A stretch of DNA of 64,000 bases from Mesorhabditis belari (lineage: Eukaryota; Nematoda; Chromadorea; Rhabditida; Rhabditidae). Location: the NCBI GenBank assembly GCA_958450365.1, contig CAUEEP010000732.1, positions 682,001 to 746,000 of the forward strand, written 5' to 3'. Under the pieces are notes generated by a model. That model had not been told where the DNA came from, made no database searches, and saw only the letters and a list, made by a program, of their open reading frames with translations. A program made the position numbers and the translations under genes. Below are positions 43,782-53,895 of the stretch, one piece after another; position 1 is the first letter of the stretch, and every line of letters begins with the position of its first letter.

Positions 43782-43988
43782 GAAGGCTCTTCTCATTGAG
43801 GCAAAGGCTCTTCTCATTGAGGCAAAGGCTCTTCTCAATGAGGCAAAGGCTCTTCTCATTGAGGCAAAGGCTCTTCTCATTGAGGCAAAGGCTCTTCTCA
43901 TTGAGGCAAAGGCTCTTCTCATTGAGGCAAAGGCTCTTCTCATTGAGGCAAAGGCTCTTCTCATTGAGGCAAAGGCTCTTCTCATCTC
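43782..43988. repeat. 21-bp minisatellite
   Basis: Ten near-perfect units of AGGCTCTTCTCATTGAGGCA A, one with CAATG for CATTG. Because the unit is a multiple of three, all copies stay open in several frames on both strands, but nothing else supports coding. Confidence 0.92.
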
Positions 43989-44034
43989 AACTCAATGAGA
44001 AAAGCCTTCTCGAAGGCTTTTCTCATTGAGTTGA
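43985..44034. repeat. Perfect palindrome
   Basis: CTCAACTCAATGAGAAAAGC and its complement meet at CTTCTCGAAG, arms about 24 bp with no mismatches. It adjoins the 21-bp minisatellite and shares its CTTCTCATTGAG core. Confidence 0.9.
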
Positions 44035-44184
44035 GATTTGAGTTTCTCAAATCTCGCTTGTTTTCAAAATTTAGATTCAAAGTTTTGTTGGTTATTCAAA
44101 GTTATGAATAGCTGGAGCTGAGATTTCGCTAGTTAGACTCAAGTACATGCTAGAAACTATGGATTTAGGGAATTATTTAGCATT

Positions 44185-44305
44185 GATGCGCCAAAAGTTC
44201 CCAAACAAGGCTATTTATTTTAGAGCGAGTCAATTTTGCAACATGAGGGCGCGCGTTGTCGTGGATGAGAACGATCTTTGACTTTGAGGGTCTATTCCGC
44301 CAACT
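44185..44305 (-). pseudogene. Mariner transposase fragment
   Basis: The minus strand encodes SKIVLIHDNARPHVAKLT and SKINSLVWELLAH, nearly identical to the transposase segment at 41200-41300, but no termini or flanking transposase are present. It is a short broken piece. Confidence 0.75.
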
Positions 44306-44399
44306 AGGGAATTATTTAGCTTCTTACCGTTTAAACACTTTAAAACAGAAAATTGATAGTGCTTTAACGTTTTTGTAAAGGTTTAACGAAAGCAAAAGG

Positions 44400-44482
44400 T
44401 TTTTGACAGTAAGGGGATTCGAACCGGTGAGAAGAGGGACAAAGTGCGAGCGCACTAACCGCTCGGTCGCTTTAAGTACACC
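44400..44482 (-). pseudogene. tRNA-like sequence
   Basis: The minus strand has GCGACCGAGCGGTTAGTGCG (A-box region) and CACCGGTTCGAATCCC (B-box/T-arm). Variable region and acceptor are irregular. A partial repeat of GTACACCATTCGGTCGC follows. Confidence 0.55.
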
Positions 44483-44674
44483 ATTCGCTTCAGGTACACC
44501 ATTCGGTCGCTTGTCGCGGGAAAGTAATTCGGCCTCATACAGTGGCGGCGCCTGTTTTCAGTTGGAGCAGTAGTTAGTCTAAATCGGTTTGAATAATATT
44601 GAACAAGTGGAAAGATTCAAAGAGTTTTCAGTTGATCTTTGAAGGTTCATTCAAAGTGATACCTTGATCATGCA

Positions 44675-44934
44675 TACCGTAAATCCTGTAATAGTACCCC
44701 ACCGCCCCTCGTACAGTCGCGTAGTCGCAAAAGTTTTTTAGTATTTCATTTTGTTTCAAAGCGCTCGTACTTTCAAAAAATGCGTCTTTGGTATCAAAAA
44801 ATAGCTGAAATTCAGGGCTATTTTTTGATACCTAAACGAGCATTGTAGCATAAACCAGTGTCGAGAAAAACTAGTTCAAAGCTAGACTACGCAACACTCC
44901 GCACCGTCATTATTACATTAAAGTATTTACGGTA
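44675..44934. mobile_element. TACCGTAAATACTG-family MITE
   Basis: Full-length copy with both termini. The right inner end has lost the GGGGTGGGGTACTATTACAG segment (it reads TCATTATTACATTAAAGTAT), so it is a degraded copy. Confidence 0.85.
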
Positions 44935-45178
44935 GAGTCATTTCAAGCTACTATAAAACGAAATATTTGAATTTATAAGGGTATTTTGATGAATTCCTGA
45001 CAATAATCAGTCAATTCTTCAATTCTAACATTTCCTTTGCAACAGCTCCAGCAATTCAGCAATTCAGTCTTAGAAAGCAGCTCCAGCAATTCAGTCTTTT
45101 GCAACAGCTCCAGCAATTCGCGTTTCAGTCTTAGAAACTCTTCGAATTTCTTTGCAAATCTTTCAAATCGACTTTCAG

Positions 45179-45363
45179 ATCAAGCTCATCCGATTCACGG
45201 AGTCGTTGCTCATCTTGCGGCTCAATGATGGTCGGCTCAATGTCATCAAAAACTCAATCAGTTCCCATTCATCACACGAATTCACTTCCATCGCTCATCT
45301 TTCACACTCCGAAATTCTCGATGAAAAAGATTCCGTCAACTGTTTTTCTTTAGCTATCCATTA
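45179..45363 (+). CDS. Possible 3'-terminal exon, unrecognised
   Basis: A good acceptor (GACTTTCAG) ends at 45179 and two plus-strand frames after it remain open for about 180 nt. One is serine-rich (SSSSDSRSRCSSCGSMMVGS and on) and ends TAG; the other ends ...CFSLAIH then TAG. AATAAA occurs near 45588. The upstream 45040-45160 stretch is a short imperfect Gln/Ser-coding repeat. No protein family is evident and upstream exons were not found, so this is only a possibility. Confidence 0.15.
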
Positions 45364-45659
45364 GCTTAAGCTTAGCTATCCATTTTTCCCGTAAACTTCG
45401 TGTTGAATTTTCGTTTTTGATGCGCCAAATGACAAGTGTTTACACAATCTACACAAACTTTATTTAATCTCATTTTTTAGCTTTCAAAGCTCCGGTCTTT
45501 CTCTAATTTTTGCCACTGTCAAGATTGAAAATTGAAATTTGTATTTTTTTTTTTTGATTTTTCGGGTATTAGTGCAACTCTTTGATCAATAAATTTATTT
45601 TAAAAACAAAAAAATAAAGTTAAGCTCAAGAATTGCATCACAATGTGATATGTGAGATC

Positions 45660-45850
45660 GATTTGGGTCATTGAAATGGGTAGAGAAATGGGTAGAGAAA
45701 TGGATAGAGAAATGGGTAGAAATGGGTAGAGAAATGAAATGGATAGAGAAGTGGGTAGAGAAATGGGTAGAGAAATGGGTAGAGAAATGGGTAGAGAAAT
45801 GAAATGGATAGAGAAGTGGGTAGAGAAATGGAAATGGGTAGAGAAATGAG
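45660..45850. repeat. GGGTAGAGAAATG minisatellite
   Basis: About 14 units of GGGTAGAGAAAT with GGATAGAGAAGT variants organised in a higher-order pattern. Confidence 0.93.
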
Positions 45851-46253
45851 AAAATAAGTAAAAGTAAAAGAAAAAGCTGAAAAAGAAACAAAAGTTAGAT
45901 CTAAAAAGCTAACAGATATATAAATTGATTAATTTTTTAAAAAAACATATCACAAAGAAGCTTGATCTCATCGAATCAACTAGGAAGCTAATCAACATCG
46001 ACTTTTAAAGCTCAAAGCTTTTAAATCGAAGCTCAAAAACTAATCGACTTTTAAAATTCAAAACATTCTAACAAATCATTTCAAAAACTGATCGATCAGC
46101 TTTCTAAAAGCTTTCTAAAAGCTCGATAATTTGGATAAAACTATTGAAATCTTTCTTCCCAGGATAAAACTATTGCAATCTTTCTTGTCCTTTCCAGTTT
46201 ATACTTTTCAAAGTCACCTATCCAAAGCATTACTTGAAAAGAACATAATCGAA

Positions 46254-49200
46254 TTACAGGATTAAATTCCCTCCTCCCTGTGTCTCCTCTGCACAAAGAT
46301 TTTCATTGATCGGCGTCTCCACAGTTGTCCTTTCTGTCATTTTCTCTTTTTCCTCAATTTCTCCATCTTGTACGATAAGCCGATTATCCATTGGATGTCC
46401 CACCGTATCCCAAGATTGAATCGAAGCTGAGCCGACCCACTGAAAGATTAAATAGACTTGGCGATTTCACGACAAAGACATTTTTAGCTTGGCTGCTGTT
46501 TTAGATGACAGCTAAGCTAGCTGTAGATCTGAAAATTTGTAAACGAGGGCATTCTGGGATAGAGAATCTGAATCCATTATTATTTTTAAGCAACTTTAAT
46601 TTCCGAGCCAATACAATCATCAAAAAAACTCTAAAAACTTGGATAATTAAACGAAATTGGACAGAAAAAGGTGTGACCGAGTTTGGGTTTTGTTCTTTAT
46701 CTCTAGAGGTCATGCCAGAAGTTACACGATTATATAAACATGAAAATTTTCATGTTTTGTAATCACATACCTTTAGACAGGATTTGGGGTTACACTTAGG
46801 TAATTAAACTAAATAAAATATTCAAAAATTGAGCAGTTTTCGTTAAAAACTAATAACTGATTCGTATTCCTTGACCTCGAAAACCCCTGATTGCAAATTT
46901 TCAGCTCAATCGACCTCAAAAAAAGTGCTAAATCCACCGGTGAGCCGTCTCGAACTTTTTTTTAAAAGTTTAGTTGAATAGCTTTCTTCAGACATTTTAA
47001 AATCAACTTTTAGTAAAGAGTTGTACCGGAATTTTTGAATCACACGGTATATGGCCACCAACAACTTGTCTTTTCAACAACAACTGATCAATTTGTCCAC
47101 CAACAACTTGTCTTTTCTTCAAACCTGAAATAGAACCCCGGTGATCAAGCAGAAAACGACAATCGTGCCAAAGACGAGTCTCCATTCAGATAAGGCACCC
47201 TGAAATCCACTTTATTTCTTCATTTTGTTGACAATTTGCTTGTGCCAAGGCTTAAGCGAAAGCTACAGCTTAATCCTAAGCCTGAGCCTGAGCTACAACT
47301 TAATCAGCTAGTTAATGACTATGATGCTAGGTAAACCGTTTTCGCGAGTGCTCCAATCATATATGGAGCAATGGCCGATCCGACTTGGGCCCAAAAGCGA
47401 GTGAACGAGGCGATGGCGGCTGTTTGTGATGGAGCCACACAAACAACACTGAAAACGGATTTGAAAAGACTGAAAATATTAAGTCAACCTTGTATTGTAT
47501 CCAGGCACATATCCACTCACAAAGGCCATCGCTCCAAACACACCCAATATAGCCCATCCCCTTGCCTCACATCCGCAAAAGCACAAAAGCAAGAAACAGA
47601 TTCCGATGCCGAATGACGCTGAAAGTGAAAGTGATCTCGAAAATCGTCGTGAGAATCGAAAAAACCTTTCATTTACCTAAAGAATTGCACAATTTTGTGA
47701 CAGTTGTGATGCTCATCCATTTCCGTTTCTTTGCCTCATCAGCAAAACCGGCAAAAGCCACCTGAAAAAGCTTGTTCTATAATCCAATTTCTCCAAAAAT
47801 TCCTTCACCTTAGAGATAAATTGTCCCACAAAGGGCAGCGCCGAGAATACTCCATTCTAAAGAATTCATCAATTACAATAATCTTTATTTCGTTTACCGA
47901 TGTGAGACTCATATTGAGCACGGTTCGATAGTAGAGCGGAAGATAAGTGACAGTACCGACAGTGATGAAATTGTGACAGAATGAACAACCAGCAAGTGAC
48001 CAGATCAACGGCGATTTTAATAGAACACCCCATCGGGGTTTTTCCTGGAAAAGTGTAGCGATTGGATTTTGGAATTGAGTTTGGAAAGATGTCCAGCAAG
48101 GGCTAGCAAGATTTCAAGGACTCAGATACGGCTGCTTAGCCAATATCCTTCAGATCCAGCAAGATTTCAAGGACTCAGATACGGATGTTTAGCCAATATC
48201 CTTCAGATCCATCAAACTATTCTTTAGAAACTACTTTAAGCCAAATACTAGCTCTCAATCGTGCCTCGAACACCGTAATCCATAGCTTCAAACGGTCGTA
48301 CTTCTAACTATAAGTCATTTAGTGTTATTTCAGTCGCAGACTACATAGCTGGGTTACGGTAAGCTCTACAACGAGTCACAGTAGCCAGGCCACTTTCAAG
48401 TAGCGCTTATCTCCATTAAAAATTGATTCACTTACCGTATGCGGATTCGCTTTGCGTCCCTCGTCAATGTGACTCTTTTCAGCTGCCGTGATATAAGGAT
48501 TTGTGGCCGGATGATCGCTTACACCCCACCACCAAAGACCACAGAAGATTGCTCCAACAAGTCCTAGAATTCAACAGCTAACAGCTTTCATAGCTAGTCA
48601 ACTATACCGTATAAATGAAAAGCAAAGGGCCATCCATCGAGCCACGGGAGTTGACAGAGCTCAGCTGTAAGAAAGAGGGCAACGACCACAGAGACCTAGG
48701 AATTGTTGAAGAGAATTGTAAATTTACATAGAACCAAGCTAGTCATAGTTTCAAATTGCATATAAATGCATATGGTTAAATCTAACCTGATTCCCAGTGG
48801 TTGTGATAGCGATAGCTGTGCTCTTCTCAGCTGCCGGGAACCAATGAGCCACCAAAACGGCCATACAGGGATACAGTACACCCTGGAACAGTTTGATTCA
48901 ATTATTCTTTAGTAAATGTCTCTCTTCAAAAATTACGTTCCTGTTTGCATTTAATTTGTGCCGCTTTTTCGTTTTATTCTCTTCCTCAAATTTCTTTTTT
49001 GTTTTTCGACAAAACTTGTGTTTGTGGCTTCTTGTGCTTTTAGGTTTAGAGTTTTGCTTTGCTTTTGCTTTGCTTTTGCTTTGCTTTTGCTTTGCTTTTG
49101 CTTTGCTTTTGCTTTGCTTTTGCTTTGCTTTTGCTTTGCTTTTGCTTTGCTTTTGCTTTGCTTTTGCCTTGCTTTTGCTTTGCTTTTGCTCTCGTTCTTT

Positions 49201-50356
49201 CGGGACTTTGCTTTTCCTTGATAATGTTTTTATAATGAATATCTTTGCCTTTTCATTCTGTATTATATTAGGCTGTCCAGGAATTCTTTTAATTCCTTTT
49301 CATATTTTAAAAATAACAAATCCACTAATTAAGCTATGGCTTTGTTTTAAGGTTTTAAATTCTATTTGACTAGTTGGTTGAACAGTTTAGAAAGAATTTG
49401 TGACTTGTGTTGCCGTCGACAAAGTTTCAATCCGTTGTATACGAGCGTCGTGCTCAAGCGTCGTGCTCAAGCGTCGTGCTCAAGCGTCGTGCTCAAGCGT
49501 CGTGCTCGATGCGGTTTGTTCTTATATTGTAAACCTTTTAGGGAAACCCGTTTAACCTTTGATGTTGACTATTCTGAAACAAAATCATTCCCAATGATAA
49601 GGTTAAAGCGGATGACATCGACTGAATGATTGTTAGATTGTTACCTGTCCAAATCCCATAACGAATCTGACAATGAATAGCGGGAGAGCGCCAAGATGAA
49701 CGGCTGTTGGCGGGGTGAGGAAAGTGCCCAGCACATTCACCAACGCTCCCCACATCACAACCACTTTTGGACCGAATCTGAAAGTGTTTGGATAATGACA
49801 ATGCATCCGTTTTCAGATTTAAGATTTACAAATCAAGCTACAGTATTTTTCTTCTCTTCAAAACGTTGTGTACCTCCGAGTGAGAGGTTCAGTGGTGAGT
49901 GTGGCGACCAAGCCACCCACATAAAACATTGCAAAAAGAATCGCTCTCTCTTGAGAAGTCCACGCGAAAGTTCCTTTCTGAAAGGAAGATTATTTCTCTT
50001 GATTCCATGACTCACATCCAGCATCGGTGCTCTGTTCCCAATTTCCATAACCGGGCAGAGATCGATGTCACTCGATGAATTGATCACTCGTTTCTCTTGA
50101 GCCAACAAAGTTGAGTTCAACATGCAGACCATTGCCTGAAGTAAGTTGAGCTTTTGCGCGTTGAGCTTTAAGGTAATTTTTATAAACTTTAATTTGAAAG
50201 ATTACAAACTTATGTTTGTAATCTTTCAAATTAAATCTTTCAAACCATGTTCAAATTGCTTCTCATGAGTCCCTCGATAGAAAGAGCGGCAAGAATGAGA
50301 AGAGCTACTCTTAAACGAATCGAAGAGATTTTCCATAATGGAGATGATGAGCTCAT
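46254..50356 (-). CDS. SLC17-family major facilitator transporter (Na/phosphate-, vesicular-glutamate-like)
   Basis: Fourteen exons: 50246-50356 (ATG), 50016-50135, 49874-49977, 49645-49777, 48787-48882, 48608-48695, 48436-48563, 47898-48044, 47809-47856, 47677-47761, 47489-47618, 47337-47448, 47125-47199, 46254-46439 (TAA). They total 521 codons (520 aa) and all phases close. TM1 is in RLRVALLILAALSIEGLMRS; then FAWTSQERAILFAMFYVGG, FIVRFVMGFGQGVLYPCMAV, WFPAAEKSTAIAITTTGNQ, a WLDGWPFAFHLYG segment, WRLVFGTIVVFCLITGVLF and a hydrophilic, acidic C-terminal tail with a VGSASIQSWD motif that is typical of nematode SLC17 proteins. The family moves organic anions or phosphate across plasma or vesicle membranes using an ion gradient. 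The substrate cannot be told from sequence. Intron 4 (48883-49644) carries an 11-bp and a 13-bp minisatellite. Confidence 0.92.
48098..48210. repeat. 53-bp tandem duplication in an SLC17 intron
   Basis: CAAGATTTCAAGGACTCAGA then TACGGCTGCTTAGCCAATAT and CCTTCAGATCCA occurs twice in a row in the intron between exons 47898-48044 and 48436-48563. Confidence 0.92.
49045..49195. repeat. 11-bp minisatellite in SLC17 intron 4
   Basis: About 13 units of TTTGCTTTGCT. Leu/Cys/Phe-rich open frames here are repeat artefacts. Confidence 0.95.
49440..49508. repeat. 13-bp minisatellite in SLC17 intron 4
   Basis: Five units of GCGTCGTGCTCAA. Unusually GC-rich for this window. Confidence 0.93.
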
Positions 50357-51119
50357 CACCTGGAAATCGAGTTGAATTCTGGATGAGGAAAATTTAAAGA
50401 AAGCAAGTTTTCAAGCAAGCAAGCAAGCAAGCAAGCAAAGCAGAAAGCTTCAGCAAGTTTTCTTAAAAGCTTGTCAAGAAGTGATCATTTTGTAACGAAA
50501 ATAGAGTTTTTCAAGCTAAAACCGAAGAGAATCCGAAGTGTAAAATTGTAAAATTAGAGGGTTTTAAGGTAAATAATCGTGGTTTCGGATGGTCGGTTGC
50601 CATGAGGATTGGAAAGTGATCGAGAGTTTTTAAATGATAGGGTTCAACTTGCCTAACAAAAGGATTCATTCTTGGGAAAAGAGATTACAATTGGGGAAAG
50701 AATAAAGTGGTTAAAGAATCTTGGTTTGTAGAAATTTTAGGATTTAATCAAATCTCAGATCTGATCCCAGATCAAACTTTACAGCTAATGGAATGGAATA
50801 GAATTTTGTGATTTCGGTATCAAAATGAGATCAAAACACCTATCGAAAACGGCGAATATGATGGTGATTTCGGATTTTTTTATGGATCACTAGTTTTCGA
50901 GAAAAACGGCTTTAAAATTTCGAAGTCTACTCGAAAAAAGACATGCTTCTATAACTTCTTTCAGGTAGATATATTTATATATTTAGAGTATATTTAGGTA
51001 TAACAACCTCTGATGAAAGCATATTCCTGGAAAAACTAAAGTTTAAAAGTTCTATAACCATTGAACTACAAGTAACTATTGAAATTCAATACAAACTTGG
51101 AAAAAAGAAAAACAGGATG

Positions 51120-51206
51120 ACACCAGCCTGGACCGAACCAAACCGAATGATCCGCGACCGAATGAGAGGCGAGGACTCTACCAGTCGACCACGAGGACAC
51201 CGTCTC
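51120..51206 (-). pseudogene. tRNA-like sequence
   Basis: The minus strand has CGTGGTCGACTGGTAGAGTC (A-box-like) and GGTTTGGTTCGGTCCAGGC (B-box-like). Too divergent to fold as a normal tRNA by eye. Confidence 0.5.
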
Positions 51207-51769
51207 TCTGTCGGAGTCATTTTATAGAAGCGTTTCTTGCTTTTACTTCTGACCATTCCCTTGTAAGAGAAGCCAATTTTTACTCAGTCAAATCCAGGTA
51301 AAAACCAGCCAAAACCAGGCTTGTGAGCTTAAAGTTTAAAAACCGATTTGAACCAAAATCACCAATGTCCATTGGCGATTAAACGACTGGAAAAGTTCGT
51401 AAAAACTCAACAGATCCCCCAAAAATCACCCAATAAAAAAAAGGGTTCAACATCAAGAATCTCTTTTTAAGTGATTTTGTTGAAAAATCGGAGATGACAG
51501 AAGAAATTGAGCCAAGAAAAGAAGAAGAGAAGAAAAGAAGAAAATGGGGGAAATGGGAGGGGTGGATTGTGGGGGAAAATGTTTGAGAGGAGCTTTCTTT
51601 TGACTAGGAAATGTGAAAATGGGTAAACTAGCAGGGAAATGTTCATATTTCTTGTCTACACATGCAAGACATGCAAGAAAACATTGATTTCAGTACAAAA
51701 TTTCAAAAAGATTCGCTAAAAAGCTGCTCTTTAATGTTAGCAAAAAGAAATTGAAAGAAAATTTGTATG

Positions 51770-51995
51770 AGAGCTTTTAAAAGCTTTCACAGCTCTTACG
51801 AAAGCTCTTACGGAAGCTCTTACGCAGCTCTTACACTTTCACAGCTTTCACAGCTCTTACGAAAGCTCTTACGGAAGCTCTTACGCAGCTCTTACGCTTT
51901 CACAGCTTTCACAGCTTTCACAGCTCTTACGAAAGCTCTTACGGAAGCTCTTACGCAGCTTTTACACTTTCACAGCTTTCACAGCTCTTTTAAAA
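51770..51995. repeat. AGCTCTTACG / CACAGCTTT minisatellite
   Basis: A higher-order repeat (about 75 bp) built from CAGCTCTTACGAAAGCTCTT, ACGGAAGCTCTTACGCAGCT and CTTTCACAG modules, three copies. Confidence 0.9.
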
Positions 51996-52433
51996 GCACT
52001 TACGTTTACTTGAAATTCTCATAAAATGGTCGTCTTTGATTAGAAAATCGAAATCTCAAAGAAATAGTTGAATATTTTTTAGGAATTATTGAGAATATAG
52101 AATATTAATCATTGGAAATCATTGGAAATCATTTTTTTTGATGTTTATGTATTTTTGTTTCAAGTTGGATTGGAAAAGGAGAGAAAATTGGACTGGAAAA
52201 GGAGGCTACAAACTACAACTCTTAACAACATGACCTATATAAAAAAAAGATGAAATGTTGACAAACGAAATGTAATCTAAAAAGCCCTTTTAAAATCAAT
52301 TTTCAATCTTTTTTTTTATTGTTTTTGTTTAAGGAAAGAAAATTTAGAATAGCTGATCAAAGATCTAACAAAAAAATGTCATTTCCTTGCATTTTCTGTC
52401 TCTTTTCACGCGCTTTTCCTAAAAAATAAATAA

Positions 52434-52760
52434 GAAAAAGTGTTACGATATTGTTTTTTTGATTGAAAAAACAACAACAAGAGATAAAACTGATTGGAAA
52501 TGAGCTTTATTTATTTATCTAATCTAATTATTATTAGATTAGATAAATAATAATAATTAGATTAGATAAATCTAATAATAATTAGATGAGATCTAATCTA
52601 AATCTCATCTAATTATTATTAGATTTATCTAATCTAATTATTATTATTTATCTAATCTAATAATAATTAGATTAGATAAATAAATAAAGCTCATTTCCAA
52701 TCAGTTTTATCTCTTGTTGTTGTTTTTTCAATCAAAAAAACAATATCGTAACACTTTTTC
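52434..52760. repeat. Giant near-perfect palindrome
   Basis: Arms of about 160 bp: GAAAAAGTGTTACGATATTG at the left and its complement at the right, through AACAACAACAAGAGATAAAA and AGCTTTATTTATTTATCTAA, meeting near 52597 in an AATCTAATAATAATTAG-rich centre. It could be a MITE or a palindromic duplication; no target duplication was found. Confidence 0.88.
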
Positions 52761-53895
52761 ATTCTAGTAAGTTATACTTTAAAAAGTATGATTATAAAGC
52801 TCGATAAGATTAAGTTTCTAGATTTTCTAAATTTGAGTTTAATGTGTCTAAAAAGATTCAATTTGCTTTTTCCCTTTTTTATTGAAGAAAGATCTCAATC
52901 AGCACACTCACAGAATGAAAATTCTCATTATTAAATCGTGCTTAAACCATTTGAATTCTAAATCAAGCGATTTCTAGTCAACAATCAGTTGGTTTAATTT
53001 GATTGATATGATTTGATTCTAACAAATAACTTCAATTTATCCATTAACAAGTCATTTTCTGGCTTTAGAATATAACTTAGTTGAATATTAGTTGAATATT
53101 AGTTGAATATTAGTTGAAATTATTTCAAAAAGCTCAAAAATTGAAACACAGACTATCTGTTTGTCTATTTTTATTCTTTTATTCTTTTATTATTTTATTG
53201 ATTTCTCCAACATTACTAATACTTCTCCCTTTTGTCAGAGGCGATAAGGAAAAACAAAATAAACAAAAGAATGCAATTTCGTTGTTGTGTTAGAAAGATT
53301 TATTACAAATGGATAGATTTCGTAGCACCGAGTAGAGTGAAGTGTTCTCTTGGTGTACTCAAAATGCAAACAAACCCTTTCTAGTGTACTCAAAATGCAA
53401 ACAAATCCATTTAGAGTTTCGGCATTTAGTTCTCCAATGTCTTGATGATTCTACAAGTAAACTCCGGCCTTTAATATTTTGAAAATGAAGAATTCAGTTC
53501 GCTAGAAAGGGTGTGTTTTCATTTTGACACATTACACTCAAAAGAACCCAGTGAAACCCATATAAAATTGATTTGGCTGATTAGAATCGATCGTCGTCAA
53601 GTTTTCTGTCATGGAAGAGAACAAAATCACAGATATTTTACTATAAATACTAAGGGATACTCAATAGGGAAAAGAAAATTGTTTAAACGAAAGTTAAACA
53701 AAGTTAAACGAAAAGAATAGATTATAGTGAATAGCCTTGTGATTTTGCCGACTCTCGAAGCTCTGAAAGGGAATGATTCTGGATTGAATTGTGAGTCTGG
53801 ATTGAATTGTGAGTCTGGATTGAATTGTGAGTCTGGATTGAATTCTATGACTTCATTAGATGATATATTCCATTATTAGACATCTATTCAACACT

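Larger units (their letters stand above)
50357..52433. other. Upstream region of the SLC17-type gene, no gene recognised
   Basis: AT-rich with an AAGCAAGCAAGC run (50412-50440), the tRNA-like sequence at 51120 and the 51770 satellite. The region is expected to hold the SLC17 promoter, but no specific element is identified. Confidence 0.55.

Noticed and set aside
43610..44029. 139-aa frame with repeated LFSLRQR and the opposite-strand FASMRRA frame
   Set aside because: Both come from a 21-bp minisatellite whose unit length keeps every frame open; no splice context or family.
48893..49369. 158-aa Cys/Phe/Leu-rich plus-strand frame
   Set aside because: It is the 11-bp TTTGCTTTGCT repeat read through, lying in an intron of the minus-strand SLC17 gene.
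50191..50236. Hairpin as a transcription terminator
   Set aside because: An AT-rich palindrome inside an intron of a nematode gene; bacterial-type terminators do not apply.
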